A stretch of 9,124 nucleotides of DNA from Myxococcales bacterium (GTDB taxonomy: Bacteria > Myxococcota_A > Polyangia > Polyangiales > Polyangiaceae): NCBI GenBank assembly GCA_025362165.1, contig JANYHY010000450.1:1-9124 (forward strand), in the 5' to 3' direction. Every line of letters begins with the position of its first letter. Within the stretch, counting starts at the first letter, position 1. Below are positions 1 through 8,400 of the stretch, in pieces. A model generated the notes under the pieces. It saw only the letters and a program-made list of their open reading frames with translations. It had not been told where the DNA came from and did no database searches. Both the position numbers and the translations under genes were made by a program.

Positions 1-212
1 AGCGGAGTGCACGCGCTCGTGTACGTGGGCGTCCCGTCGTTCGGATCCGCGATCGCCCCATCCGGCGTGATCGAAGAGTCGCTCGTGGAGGAATCGACGC
101 CGGCATCTTGCTGGCTCGATGCGTCAGTGATCGGCGCGACCTGGCTGGTGCCGCCGCACGCGATCACCGCAAGCAACCCCACACCTGCGGAGAAACAGCG
201 CGGCCGCCTCAT
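1..212 (-). CDS. Secreted lipoprotein, N-terminal part (gene runs off the left edge)
   Basis: Reading the minus strand from ATG at 212-210 gives an open frame of 70 codons that continues past the window edge. The N-terminus is a textbook lipoprotein signal: a basic start (MRRPR), a hydrophobic core (GVGLLAVIA) and a lipobox V16-I17-A18-C19, so Cys19 would be lipidated after signal peptidase II cleavage. The mature protein begins with Gly-Gly and then a low-complexity linker rich in Asp, Ser, Ala and Gly (about residues 28-60), a pattern common in myxobacterial surface lipoproteins. The folded domain would lie beyond the edge, so its function cannot be told. No clear Shine-Dalgarno sequence precedes the ATG, and no other in-frame start lies nearby. 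The gene diverges from the kinase gene across 47 bases. The signal peptide is seen directly; the envelope location is inferred from it. Confidence 0.85.
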   Translation of the reverse strand, partial: MRRPRCFSAGVGLLAVIACGGTSQVAPITDASSQQDAGVDSSTSDSSITPDGAIADPNDGTPTYTSACTP

Positions 213-213
213 C

Positions 214-235
214 TCGACATCATACGCGATGTCGA
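214..235. repeat. Perfect 8-bp inverted repeat between divergent genes
   Basis: The arms TCGACATC (214-221) and GATGTCGA (228-235) are exact reverse complements separated by the 6-base spacer ATACGC. The repeat fills much of the 47-base gap between the divergent lipoprotein and kinase genes, ends two bases from the lipoprotein start codon, and lies 24 bases before the kinase start codon. A dimeric transcription factor operator is the likeliest role given the position; a hairpin in the 5' end of either transcript is the alternative. The symmetry is seen directly; the function is inferred. Confidence 0.5.
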
Positions 236-259
236 CGGTTCGTTGTACGCTCGGGATCG

Positions 260-3200
260 ATGCAGCCGGGCGACGTCGTACAAGGACGTTTCCGCGTCGA
301 GGCCGAAGCGGGCTCGGGCGGACTCGGTGTCGTCTACAAATGCGAGGACCTGAAGCTCGGAGGCAGCGTCGCGCTCAAGGTCTTGGACCGCGCGGCCGCG
401 CGACACCGTGATCGTTTCTTGAGAGAGGCGGAGGTGCTCGCTTCGGTGATTCATCCCGCCGTCATCCGCTACATCGCCCACGGCGTGCTCGAAGGGGGCG
501 CGCCTTTCCTCGTCATGCAATGGGTCACGGGGGAAGATCTCGGCCAGCGCCTGGAGCGGCAGCCGCTCACGTTGGAGGAGTCGCTCGCGATCGGCGGTCG
601 CGTCGCCGCAGCGCTGGGAGCGGCTCATCAGAAGGGGATCGTGCACCGTGACGTGAAGCCGGCAAATATCCTTTTGCCGAACGGCGATCCTCGGCTCGCT
701 GTCTTGATCGACTTCGGCATCGCTCGCGCGGGCCCTGCGCGTATGACAGTTCCTGGTGGTGTGCTTGGCACTCCTGGGTACATGGCACCCGAACAGGCGC
801 GCGGTGACGCTGACGTCGACGAGCGGGCCGACGTCTTCTCGCTCGGCTGCGTGCTGTTCGAGTGCGTGAGCGGCAAGGCGCCGTTCGATGGCGACTCGAC
901 CATGGCGATCTTGGCGAAGGTCATCCTCGAGCACGCGCCGTCGCTCGACGTCGTTCACCCCGGCTTGCCCAACGGACTTGGCGCGCTCGTCTCTCGCATG
1001 CTCTCGAAGTCGCGAGACGATCGTCCCTCTAACGGCATGGACGTGCTTCGCGAGCTCGAGGTCGCGGCAGGCGGAGTCCCGCGCGCGGCCGTCGCTGTGG
1101 GGAGCTCACCGCGCCGGCTCACGACGCGCGAGCAACGCATCTTCTCCATCATCGTCGCGCGCCTCGGTCGCTCCGCGCGGCCTGGCGATACGCTCGTGGA
1201 CTCGCTCGGCGGATCCGAGGTGCGCTCGCTACCAAAGGGCGACAAGGGGTCCGCGAACGACATGACCCTCGACGTTCCGGCCAACGTGGACGCCGTGCGC
1301 GGAGCCGCGTCGGGTCTCGGCTCGCGCGTGGAGGTGTTGCTCGACGGCTCGCTCATCGTCCTGCTCGAGGGCGAACTGTCCGCGACCGATCAAGCCGCGC
1401 GCGCCGCGAGGTGTGCGATCTCGATGCGCGAGGTGTGCGACGAACGGACGCGCATCGTCGTGGCGACGGGCCGTGGCGAGCTCGCGGGGCAGCTCCCCGT
1501 CGGAGTGGTGATCGACCGCACGTTCCAGCTGCTCGAGCACGCGGGGACGACTGACCACGCGCACAGGATCCGCATCGATCCCCTCACGGCGAGCCTCGTC
1601 GAAGGGCGATTCGTCGTCGAGTCTGACGACGCGAGCGCGTTCCTCGTGGACGAGCGTACAGACGACAGCCCGCGGATGCTGCTGGGAAGAAAGACGCCAT
1701 GCGTCGGTCGCGAAGCAGAGGTGGGCGCGCTCATCGCGCTCTTCGACGAGTGCCGCGAAGAGCGGACACCGCGCATCGCGCTCATGACTGGCGACGCCGG
1801 CATCGGCAAGTCGCGCGTTCGCGCGGAGCTGGTCTCACGCCTCCGAGAGCGCAACGACAAGCTCATCGTGCTGGCAGGCGCTGGCGATCCCGCTCGCTCG
1901 GGAGCACCGTTCGGCATCTTGCGTCAGGCCCTGCGCCGCATGATGGCGGTGGACGACGACGAAGCGATAGACGCGCAGCGAGCGCGCATCCGCGCGAGCG
2001 TCGGCGAGTTCGTCGAGCCGGAGGAGGCCGAGCGCAACGCGGCGATGCTCGCGCAGATCATGGGCGTGTCGTTCCCGAACACGAACGAAGATCTCGAACC
2101 GCAGTCGTCCGTACGCGGCAATCACGTTCTTGTCGGCGATGCGATGCGCACCGCTTGGCAGGATCTCGTGCAAGCGATGGGACGCACTGCGCCGGTCGTC
2201 GTCATCCTCGACGACTTGCACTGGGGCGATAGGCCGAGCCTCGACTTCGTGCTCTCGGCCGCGAAGGCGCTGCCGGAGGTGCCGCTCTTCGTGCTCGCGA
2301 GCGGTCGCAACGAGGCTCGCACGACTTTCGCGGAGCTGCTCGAGCGCAGCCCGATGACGCAGATCTCGCTGGCGCCGCTCTCGCGTAGGGCGTGCGAGAA
2401 ACTCGCGCGCGAAGTGCTCGGCGAGGTCGACGCAGCGCTGATCGATCGGCTGACGACGCAATCGGGCGGCAACGCGTTCTTGCTCGAGGAGCTCTTGCGC
2501 GCTCAGAAAGAGGGACGCGGCGGCTCGGTGCCAGAAACCGTCCTCGCGATGGCGCAGTCTCGCATCGACGCGCTCGCTCCTCCCGTGCGGCGCGCTGCCC
2601 GGGCGGCGAGCGTGCTCGGCGACGACGCGAGCGACGAAAGCCTCGCGGCGCTACTTGGGTGTGACGATCGCGCAGCGGCGGACTTGGCGACGCAGCTCGT
2701 GAAGGCGGAGCTCATGGTGCGCCGACCTGGCAGCGCCAACGGCTACGAGTTCAAGCACGGCCTGTTTCGCGACGCCGCCTACGCGTCGCTCACGGCCGAG
2801 GATCGCGTGCTGGCCCACGCGCTCGCTGCGGGTTGGCTGGAGAAGCGACCGCTCGCGAACCCGGTCGCGCTCGCCATGCACTTCGAGAACGCCAGCGAGC
2901 CCAAGCGCGCTTGCGAGCCCTATTTCACCGCGGCCGCGCAGGCGCTCGAAGGCAACGACCTCGCAGGCGCCGTCGATCGTGCCGAGCGCAGCCTCGCGTG
3001 CGGCGCCGAGGGTGAGCTGCGTGGCCGCATCTGTTGTCTGCTCGCAGACGTGCATCGTTGGCGCGGCGAGCACGTCAAGTGCCTCGAGCGCGCGAAGGAG
3101 GCGAGCAAGCTCCTGCGTGTCGGCAGCCGCGATTGGGTGTTCGCGCAGGTGTACAGCGCGAACTCCGCGGTGCTGCTCGGCGACATCAACCCCGCGTTGG

Positions 3201-4186
3201 CCACGATGTCGACGCTCTCGCTCGCCCTCGAGGCTGGGGATCGCGCACCTCACGTGATCGAGGCGGCCGCGCGAGTCTCCGGCATCCTCACCGTGCACCG
3301 CGCATCGTCGGACGCTCTCACCAAGTCGCTCGCCCGATTTCGCAAGCTCGTGCCAACGACCACGGATGATGGCCTCGTCGCGATCATGCAGACCACGCTC
3401 GCCGCCGACGCGCTAGCGCGCGGAGAGGTAGAGGAGTCTCTGGATCTGACGACGGACACCGCCATCCGCTTCGCGCGCGCCGGAGACGCGCGCAACGCAT
3501 GCAGGACGCGGCTCACCGCAGGCTACGAGCTGTTGGAGCTCGGGCAGTTCGAACGAGCCGTCGACATTTTGCGAGAGGGAATCGTCGCGGGCGAGAAGCT
3601 CGGGCTCACCGGGATGGTCGCGCTCGGCAAGCACAACCTCGGACCATGCCTCTTCGAGACTGGCGACGCAGAGGGCGGCCTACGCGTCGAAGAAGAAGCG
3701 GTGAAGATGTACGCCGCGCAGAACGACATTCGACTCGAGGGCGGGTCTCGCTACTACCTAGCGACGATGCTCGCTCGACTCAATCGCCTCGACGAGGCCG
3801 AGAAACAGCTGCGTTTGGCGATCAAGGGCCTCGCGGGGATCGCCTCCATGCGCGTGGTCGCCGAGGCCACGCTCGCGCGAGTGTTGCTCGCGCAGGGCAA
3901 GCTACAAGAGGCGCTCGTCTGCGCGCGCTCTGCGTCGTCGCCACCCGAACCGAAGGTGCGGCCCGAGATCCCCAACGCGGTCGTCGTGGCGTTGCTCGAG
4001 GCGCTGGTGGCCAACGGGCTGCGCGACGAGGCGAAGGTCATCGCAGCAAAGGGCGTCACCGACGTGTTCGCGCACCTGGAGCGCGTGCGCACCCCGATGT
4101 ATCGAGAGTCGGCTCTCAAGCGCGTCCACGAGAACGCGCGCATCATCGCGATCGCCAAAGAGCTCGACGTAGAGGTCCCGAAGTAG
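260..4186 (+). CDS. Serine/threonine protein kinase fused to cyclase-like, AAA/STAND ATPase and TPR-like domains
   Basis: A cytoplasmic signalling protein of 1308 residues with no transmembrane segment seen. Residues about 10-270 form a complete Hanks-type kinase: glycine loop GSGGLGVVY (18-26), ATP-anchoring Lys40, helix-C Glu56, HRDVKPAN (129-136), DFG (151-153) and GTPGYMAPEQ (170-179), so catalysis should be intact. Residues about 287-470 resemble a class III nucleotide cyclase fold but lack key catalytic residues. An ATPase of the predicted-ATPase/AAA_16 (STAND) kind follows after a PCVGRE entry motif (480-485), with Walker A GDAGIGKS (511-518), Walker B VILDDLHW (648-655) and the downstream GGNAFLLEEL motif (736-745). 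From about residue 870 to the end the protein is alpha-helical and TPR-like, a likely protein-binding or sensing array. The ATG at 260 places the PGDVVQGRF opening typical of such kinases at the very N-terminus; its Shine-Dalgarno is weak. The domain order resembles PknK-like and myxobacterial kinase-ATPase regulators. Its stop overlaps the next gene, so the antiporter is a candidate target or co-regulated partner (inference). Confidence 0.95.
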   Translation: MQPGDVVQGRFRVEAEAGSGGLGVVYKCEDLKLGGSVALKVLDRAAARHRDRFLREAEVLASVIHPAVIRYIAHGVLEGGAPFLVMQWVTGEDLGQRLERQPLTLEESLAIGGRVAAALGAAHQKGIVHRDVKPANILLPNGDPRLAVLIDFGIARAGPARMTVPGGVLGTPGYMAPEQARGDADVDERADVFSLGCVLFECVSGKAPFDGDSTMAILAKVILEHAPSLDVVHPGLPNGLGALVSRMLSKSRDDRPSNGMDVLRELEVAAGGVPRAAVAVGSSPRRLTTREQRIFSIIVARLGRSARPGDTLVDSLGGSEVRSLPKGDKGSANDMTLDVPANVDAVRGAASGLGSRVEVLLDGSLIVLLEGELSATDQAARAARCAISMREVCDERTRIVVATGRGELAGQLPVGVVIDRTFQLLEHAGTTDHAHRIRIDPLTASLVEGRFVVESDDASAFLVDERTDDSPRMLLGRKTPCVGREAEVGALIALFDECREERTPRIALMTGDAGIGKSRVRAELVSRLRERNDKLIVLAGAGDPARSGAPFGILRQALRRMMAVDDDEAIDAQRARIRASVGEFVEPEEAERNAAMLAQIMGVSFPNTNEDLEPQSSVRGNHVLVGDAMRTAWQDLVQAMGRTAPVVVILDDLHWGDRPSLDFVLSAAKALPEVPLFVLASGRNEARTTFAELLERSPMTQISLAPLSRRACEKLAREVLGEVDAALIDRLTTQSGGNAFLLEELLRAQKEGRGGSVPETVLAMAQSRIDALAPPVRRAARAASVLGDDASDESLAALLGCDDRAAADLATQLVKAELMVRRPGSANGYEFKHGLFRDAAYASLTAEDRVLAHALAAGWLEKRPLANPVALAMHFENASEPKRACEPYFTAAAQALEGNDLAGAVDRAERSLACGAEGELRGRICCLLADVHRWRGEHVKCLERAKEASKLLRVGSRDWVFAQVYSANSAVLLGDINPALATMSTLSLALEAGDRAPHVIEAAARVSGILTVHRASSDALTKSLARFRKLVPTTTDDGLVAIMQTTLAADALARGEVEESLDLTTDTAIRFARAGDARNACRTRLTAGYELLELGQFERAVDILREGIVAGEKLGLTGMVALGKHNLGPCLFETGDAEGGLRVEEEAVKMYAAQNDIRLEGGSRYYLATMLARLNRLDEAEKQLRLAIKGLAGIASMRVVAEATLARVLLAQGKLQEALVCARSASSPPEPKVRPEIPNAVVVALLEALVANGLRDEAKVIAAKGVTDVFAHLERVRTPMYRESALKRVHENARIIAIAKELDVEVPK
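4171..4175 (+). promoter_or_regulatory. Ribosome binding site for the antiporter, inside the kinase gene
   Basis: AGAGG lies 10 bases before the GTG at 4186 and within the last codons of the kinase gene. It supports GTG 4186 as the antiporter start even though the same frame stays open far upstream. With the TAGTG stop-start overlap it fits termination-reinitiation coupling between the two genes. Confidence 0.6.
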
Positions 4187-5427
4187 TGCTCGCGCATCTC
4201 GTGGTCGCGCTCGTCGTCGTCATCGCCGCCTCGCGCGTCGTCGGGGCTGGGTTCGCGGCGGTCCGACAGCCGCGCGTGATCGGAGAGATGCTCGCGGGCA
4301 TCCTCCTCGGCCCGTCGTTGCTCGGTCGCGTCGCGCCTGACGTCGAGGCCTGGCTGCTCCCCGCCGACATCACGCCGCAGCTCGGGTTCGTGGCGCAAGT
4401 CGGCGTCGTCTCGTTCATGTTCATGGTCGGGCTGGAGCTGGACTCATCCGCGCTCGGAAGAAGCAGACGCGAAGCGACCGTGGTCTCGATCGCGGGCATC
4501 GTCGTCCCCTTCGCGCTTGGCGTGATCCTCACCGTCACTGCCCTCTCATCGCTCGCGCCGGTTGGAGTGTCGACTGCGTTGTTCGCGTCGTTCATCGGCG
4601 TCGCGATGTCCGTCACCGCCTTTCCGGTGCTCGCGCGAATCCTGGTTGACCACAAGATCAGCAAGACGCGCGTGGGCATGCTCGCGCTCACAAGCGCCGC
4701 GTTGGGTGACGTGATCGCGTGGTGCCTCCTCGCGATCGTCGCAGGTCTTGCGAAGACCGGATCGCTCCGATCGCTTCAAACGATCGGCCTGACGATCGCG
4801 TTCGTCACGTTCATGCTCGTCGTCGCGCGCCCGCTCGCCCTGCGGATCGCCATGAGTCACGAAGGCCGGCGCTCGCACCCACGGACGGCCTTCGTCGTCT
4901 TCGGAGTGCTGGTCTCAGCGTGGATCACCCAGGCCATCGGTGTCCACGCGCTTTTCGGTGCGTTCCTCTTCGGCGCGATCATCCCGCATGACTCCAAGCT
5001 CGCCAACGACGTCGAAGGCAAGCTCAAGGTCGTCGTCGTCTCGCTCTTGTTGCCGGCGTTCTTCGCGTTTAGCGGCCTGCGCACACAGCTCTCGCTCGTT
5101 CACGGGGTGAGCTCGTGGTGGGTCTGCGGCCTCGTGATCCTCGTCGCGAGCGCAGGGAAGATCGGCGGTGTCTTCGTGGCGGCGCGCTCGCTCGGAATGT
5201 CTCGTCGCGACGCGTCCGCGCTCGGAGCTCTCATGAACACGCGTGGCCTGATGGAGCTCGTCGTGCTCAACATCGGGCTCGATCTGGGCGTAATCTCTCA
5301 TGCGCTCTTCGCGATGTTCGTTGTGATGGCGCTCGTGACCACGCTCGCGACGTCGCCCCTTTTGCGCGTGGCGTGGGGTCCTAACGTGGCGCGCGAGCCC
5401 GCGGACGATCGAGCGCGAGCTCCTTAG
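4186..5427 (+). CDS. Cation/proton antiporter, CPA2 (Kef/NapA/CHX-like) membrane domain
   Basis: An inner-membrane protein of 413 residues made almost wholly of hydrophobic segments (roughly 11-13), the size of a stand-alone CPA2 exchanger domain. Family signatures seen: GEMLAGILLGPSLLG near residues 27-41, FMFMVGLELD around 76-85, TAFPVLARIL (145-154) in the inverted-repeat core helix, and NTRGLMELVVLNIG (351-364) with conserved Arg353 and Glu357. It would exchange Na+ or K+ for protons; which ion cannot be told from sequence. The C-terminus is a short polar tail, so the cytosolic RCK/TrkA-N nucleotide-binding domain of KefB/KefC is absent. At the ion-binding pair, where CPA2 members usually carry Asp-Asp, Asn-Asp or Gln-Asp, this protein has Gly174-Asp175. 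The start is GTG 4186: the hydrophobic N-terminus begins there, a Shine-Dalgarno precedes it, and it overlaps the kinase stop by one base. The upstream continuation of this frame is an Arg-rich shadow of the kinase gene. Confidence 0.93.
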   Translation: MLAHLVVALVVVIAASRVVGAGFAAVRQPRVIGEMLAGILLGPSLLGRVAPDVEAWLLPADITPQLGFVAQVGVVSFMFMVGLELDSSALGRSRREATVVSIAGIVVPFALGVILTVTALSSLAPVGVSTALFASFIGVAMSVTAFPVLARILVDHKISKTRVGMLALTSAALGDVIAWCLLAIVAGLAKTGSLRSLQTIGLTIAFVTFMLVVARPLALRIAMSHEGRRSHPRTAFVVFGVLVSAWITQAIGVHALFGAFLFGAIIPHDSKLANDVEGKLKVVVVSLLLPAFFAFSGLRTQLSLVHGVSSWWVCGLVILVASAGKIGGVFVAARSLGMSRRDASALGALMNTRGLMELVVLNIGLDLGVISHALFAMFVVMALVTTLATSPLLRVAWGPNVAREPADDRARAP

Positions 5428-5471
5428 GTCGCTGCGGACTCACACGACTGGCGCGTGGTAAGCGTTGATCC

Positions 5472-8400
5472 GTGAGCCTCGTCTTCTCTTTGCCACGGAA
5501 CGCCGTCTTGGCGGCGAGCGCGGGCACGGGAAAGACCTTCCACCTCACCGGCGCGCTCATCCATTTGCTCGTGGGCGCCAGCGACGTGTGCACGGATGGC
5601 CAACCCGTCGACGTGTCGCGAATTGTCGGGACAACGTTTTCGCGGAAGGCTGCGGCCGAGATTCGCGAGCGCGTCATCGTCCACCTCGAGCTCTTGGCTT
5701 CAGCGCCGCACCGATCTCCATACAAGGAGAGCCTCGAGAACGCCGCGATCCGAAAAGGTGCGGAAGTCGATCTGCGCGCGATCGGCCGCAACGCGCGCAA
5801 GGCGCTCGCGACGATCGACAGAGCGAACATCACGACGCTGCACGCGCTCGCGTATCAGATCGTCCAGCGACACGGGCTGGAGCTCGGACGCGCGGGCGAG
5901 ATCGAGCTCACCTCCGAGGAAGAGGCAACCCTCTTGACGCGCGACGCAATCGAGCGCGCGACCTCGGCGTTCGCCGACGAGCGCCCCGCAGACGCCGATC
6001 GTTTGCTTACGCTCTTCAAAGGCCCCGATAGGCTCTTCGATGGGATCGCGCGCGTGCTCGGCTCGCTCGAGGAGAGCGGACTGCTCGCTCGCTCACTGCG
6101 CGTGCCCGACAGCGACGTCGCCGCGATCGAGGTGATGATGCGCGAGATCATCGAGGCGGTGCGACCGCTCGCGGCGGAGCCGAGCTTTGCCGATGATGCG
6201 CGACGAGTCGCGGCGGCTTGGGATCGGAGGGACGCCCTCGCGCTGCGCGAGTCGCTACGCGCGGTGTTCCTGCAGAAAAAATCGAGCAAGGGCTCGGAGA
6301 GAGCGCTGCGTTTCTGGCTGCTGCGTGACGCGCTCCCGAAGGGGACGATCGCCGAGCGCGCAGACAATTTGGTCGCGATCTACGAGGGCCGCGCAGACGC
6401 GACGCTGTGCGCTCGCGCCCTTTGCGACTTGGCGGGCGCGTGCGAGTCCGCCGTGAACGACGCGTTCGTCCGTGCGCGCGCTATGAGCTTCGGCGGAGTC
6501 CTGCGCGCGGCACGCGATGTGATGATCTCACACCCGGAGGTCGCCGCAGCGTGGGGCGAGAACGTTGACGCGCTCCTCGTGGACGAGTTCCAAGACACGT
6601 CGCGGCTGCAGCGCGATCTCTTGCTCCTCTTATGGCAACGCGATCCACGTGCGCGCGAACCAGGAGAGATGCCTCGCGTGGATGATTTGCGTGCGCGTGG
6701 CTTGCTCATCGTTGGCGATCGCAAGCAGTCGATCTACGCCTTTCGCGGCGCGGACGTCGGAGTGTTCACGGAGCTCTGCATCGGGCTCGCTGGAGAGGCC
6801 GCGCGCGACATGCTCCGAGTGCCGGCGCGATCGGTTGCGGTGCCGTTGCGGCCGAGCGCGGACTTCCACGCGCTGCGCGACAACCACCGCAGCAAGCCCG
6901 AGCTCATCGCGTTCGCCAACGCGTTCGCGCGATCGAGGCTCCGCGCAACGACCGCGGCGATCGACGAGATCGAGTTCTCCGAGGAGGCCGAGTCGTTGCG
7001 CGTGCCTGCGACGAACGACGACGAACCGTATGGCAGAGCGCGAGCCGTGTGGATTCGCCCATCCGGTGCTGCGCGCAAGACGAGTCGCATCGAGGACGCG
7101 CGCGTCGTGGCGGAGGCCATCCTCGATCGACGGCGCGCGGGCATCGCGACCAAGTGGCGTGATTTTGCGGTCCTCGCGCACTCGAACGAGATGCTGGACG
7201 CCGCAGCCCACGCGCTCGCGCAGGCGTCGGTGCCGTACGTCGTTGGCGGACGCGGCTTCTACCAAGCCCAAGAGGTCCGCGATCTGTGCTCGATGCTGAC
7301 GGCGCTCGCGCGGCCTCGTGATCGCAGCGCGCTGCTCGAGGTGCTCCGTGGACCTTGGACGGGCGTGAGCGATCGAACCCTCCTTGGGTTGACCGAGCCG
7401 CACCAGGGCATCCCGATCGATCTCGCGCGATGGGGTCGTGGCCCGCGAAGCGCGCTGATCGAAGAGTCGGACTGGCCCGCGATCGAGGCGCTGCTCCGCA
7501 CACTCACGCGGCTCCGACCGAGCCTTCACCGACTCGGTCCTTCTGCTGCGCTCCAGGCCGCCGTGCTGGAGCTCGGGTTGGAGGAGACCCTGCTGTTGCT
7601 TCCGCGCGGAGAGCAACGTGTCGCGAACGTCCGTAAATTCCTGGCGATCGCGGAGGGCGAGCGAGACGCACGCGCCCTCTTGCGGCGCTTGTCTTGGGCA
7701 GACGAGGCCGCGCGCGAATCGGAGGCCGCCGTCTTCTCGGAGGACGAAGATGCCGTCCGGCTCCTCACGATCCACGCGAGCAAGGGACTCGACTTCAAGG
7801 TGGTGCTCATCCCCGAGGTGGGCGCAGACGGCGGACGGCCATCGACGCTTCCATTCGCCGTCACGAGCGCCGCGACGCTCACCGCGAAGATGATCCATCG
7901 AGGACGCGCGTACCCTCCGCCGAGCCACCTCGCCGCACTCGCCGAGGAGCGCCGTCGCTCCGCAGCAGAGCGTCACCGGTTGCTGTACGTCGCGATCACG
8001 CGAGCGGCCGAGCACATGATCTTCATCGGAGATGGCAAGGCCGACGGCACGCTGGCGCACACGTTGAACGAGCTCGCCAACGATCCATCGCTGCGCATCG
8101 AACGTGACCCGTTTGATCTCTCGGCGCCAGCCACGAAGGCTCAGCCCGCCGTTCGCAGGATCGATCTCTCTCGGTCCTTGGCTGTGCCGGGCGCTCGCTC
8201 GCTCCCCGTCGCGACAACCGCGCTGCGAGATTTTGCGGCTTGCCCGCGCCGCTTCGAGTGGATCCACGATCGCGGTGCGCCCGAAGGAGCGCTCGCGCTC
8301 GACGGCGGTGACCGGGCACGCGAGGAGGGGGCAGTGCTGCATCGCGTGCTCGAGCTGGTGGATGAGTCACGCTTCGGCGATCCGCACGCGCGCGGCGCGA

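Noticed and set aside
7..411. Plus-strand open frame at the left edge
   Set aside because: It crosses the lipoprotein gene, the divergent gap and the kinase start in the wrong frame; the signal peptide and kinase glycine loop on the other frames explain this DNA better.
209..958. Minus-strand open frame of 249 codons opposite the kinase domain
   Set aside because: It is antisense to intact kinase motifs and its product is low-complexity and Arg/Asp/His-rich; the real minus-strand gene here is the lipoprotein in a different frame.
3499..4185. Plus-strand open frame running into the antiporter, which would add 229 residues at its N-terminus
   Set aside because: It lies wholly within the kinase gene in another frame, is Arg/Ala-rich with no domain, and the membrane protein begins cleanly at GTG 4186 with its own ribosome binding site.
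260..4186. Kinase as the TOMM-associated kinase/cyclase fusion type
   Set aside because: The cyclase-like part is degenerate and central, followed by an ATPase and TPR-like tail, and no YcaO or precursor peptide gene is seen in the window.
5428..5471. Possible terminator or promoter between antiporter and helicase genes
   Set aside because: Only a very short CACG/CGTG match is visible, with no T-run and no convincing promoter boxes.
6630..8342. Long minus-strand open frame of 570 codons
   Set aside because: It is antisense to the helicase gene, whose conserved motifs run through this stretch. The translation is Arg-rich with no recognisable motif, as expected of a shadow frame in GC-rich DNA.
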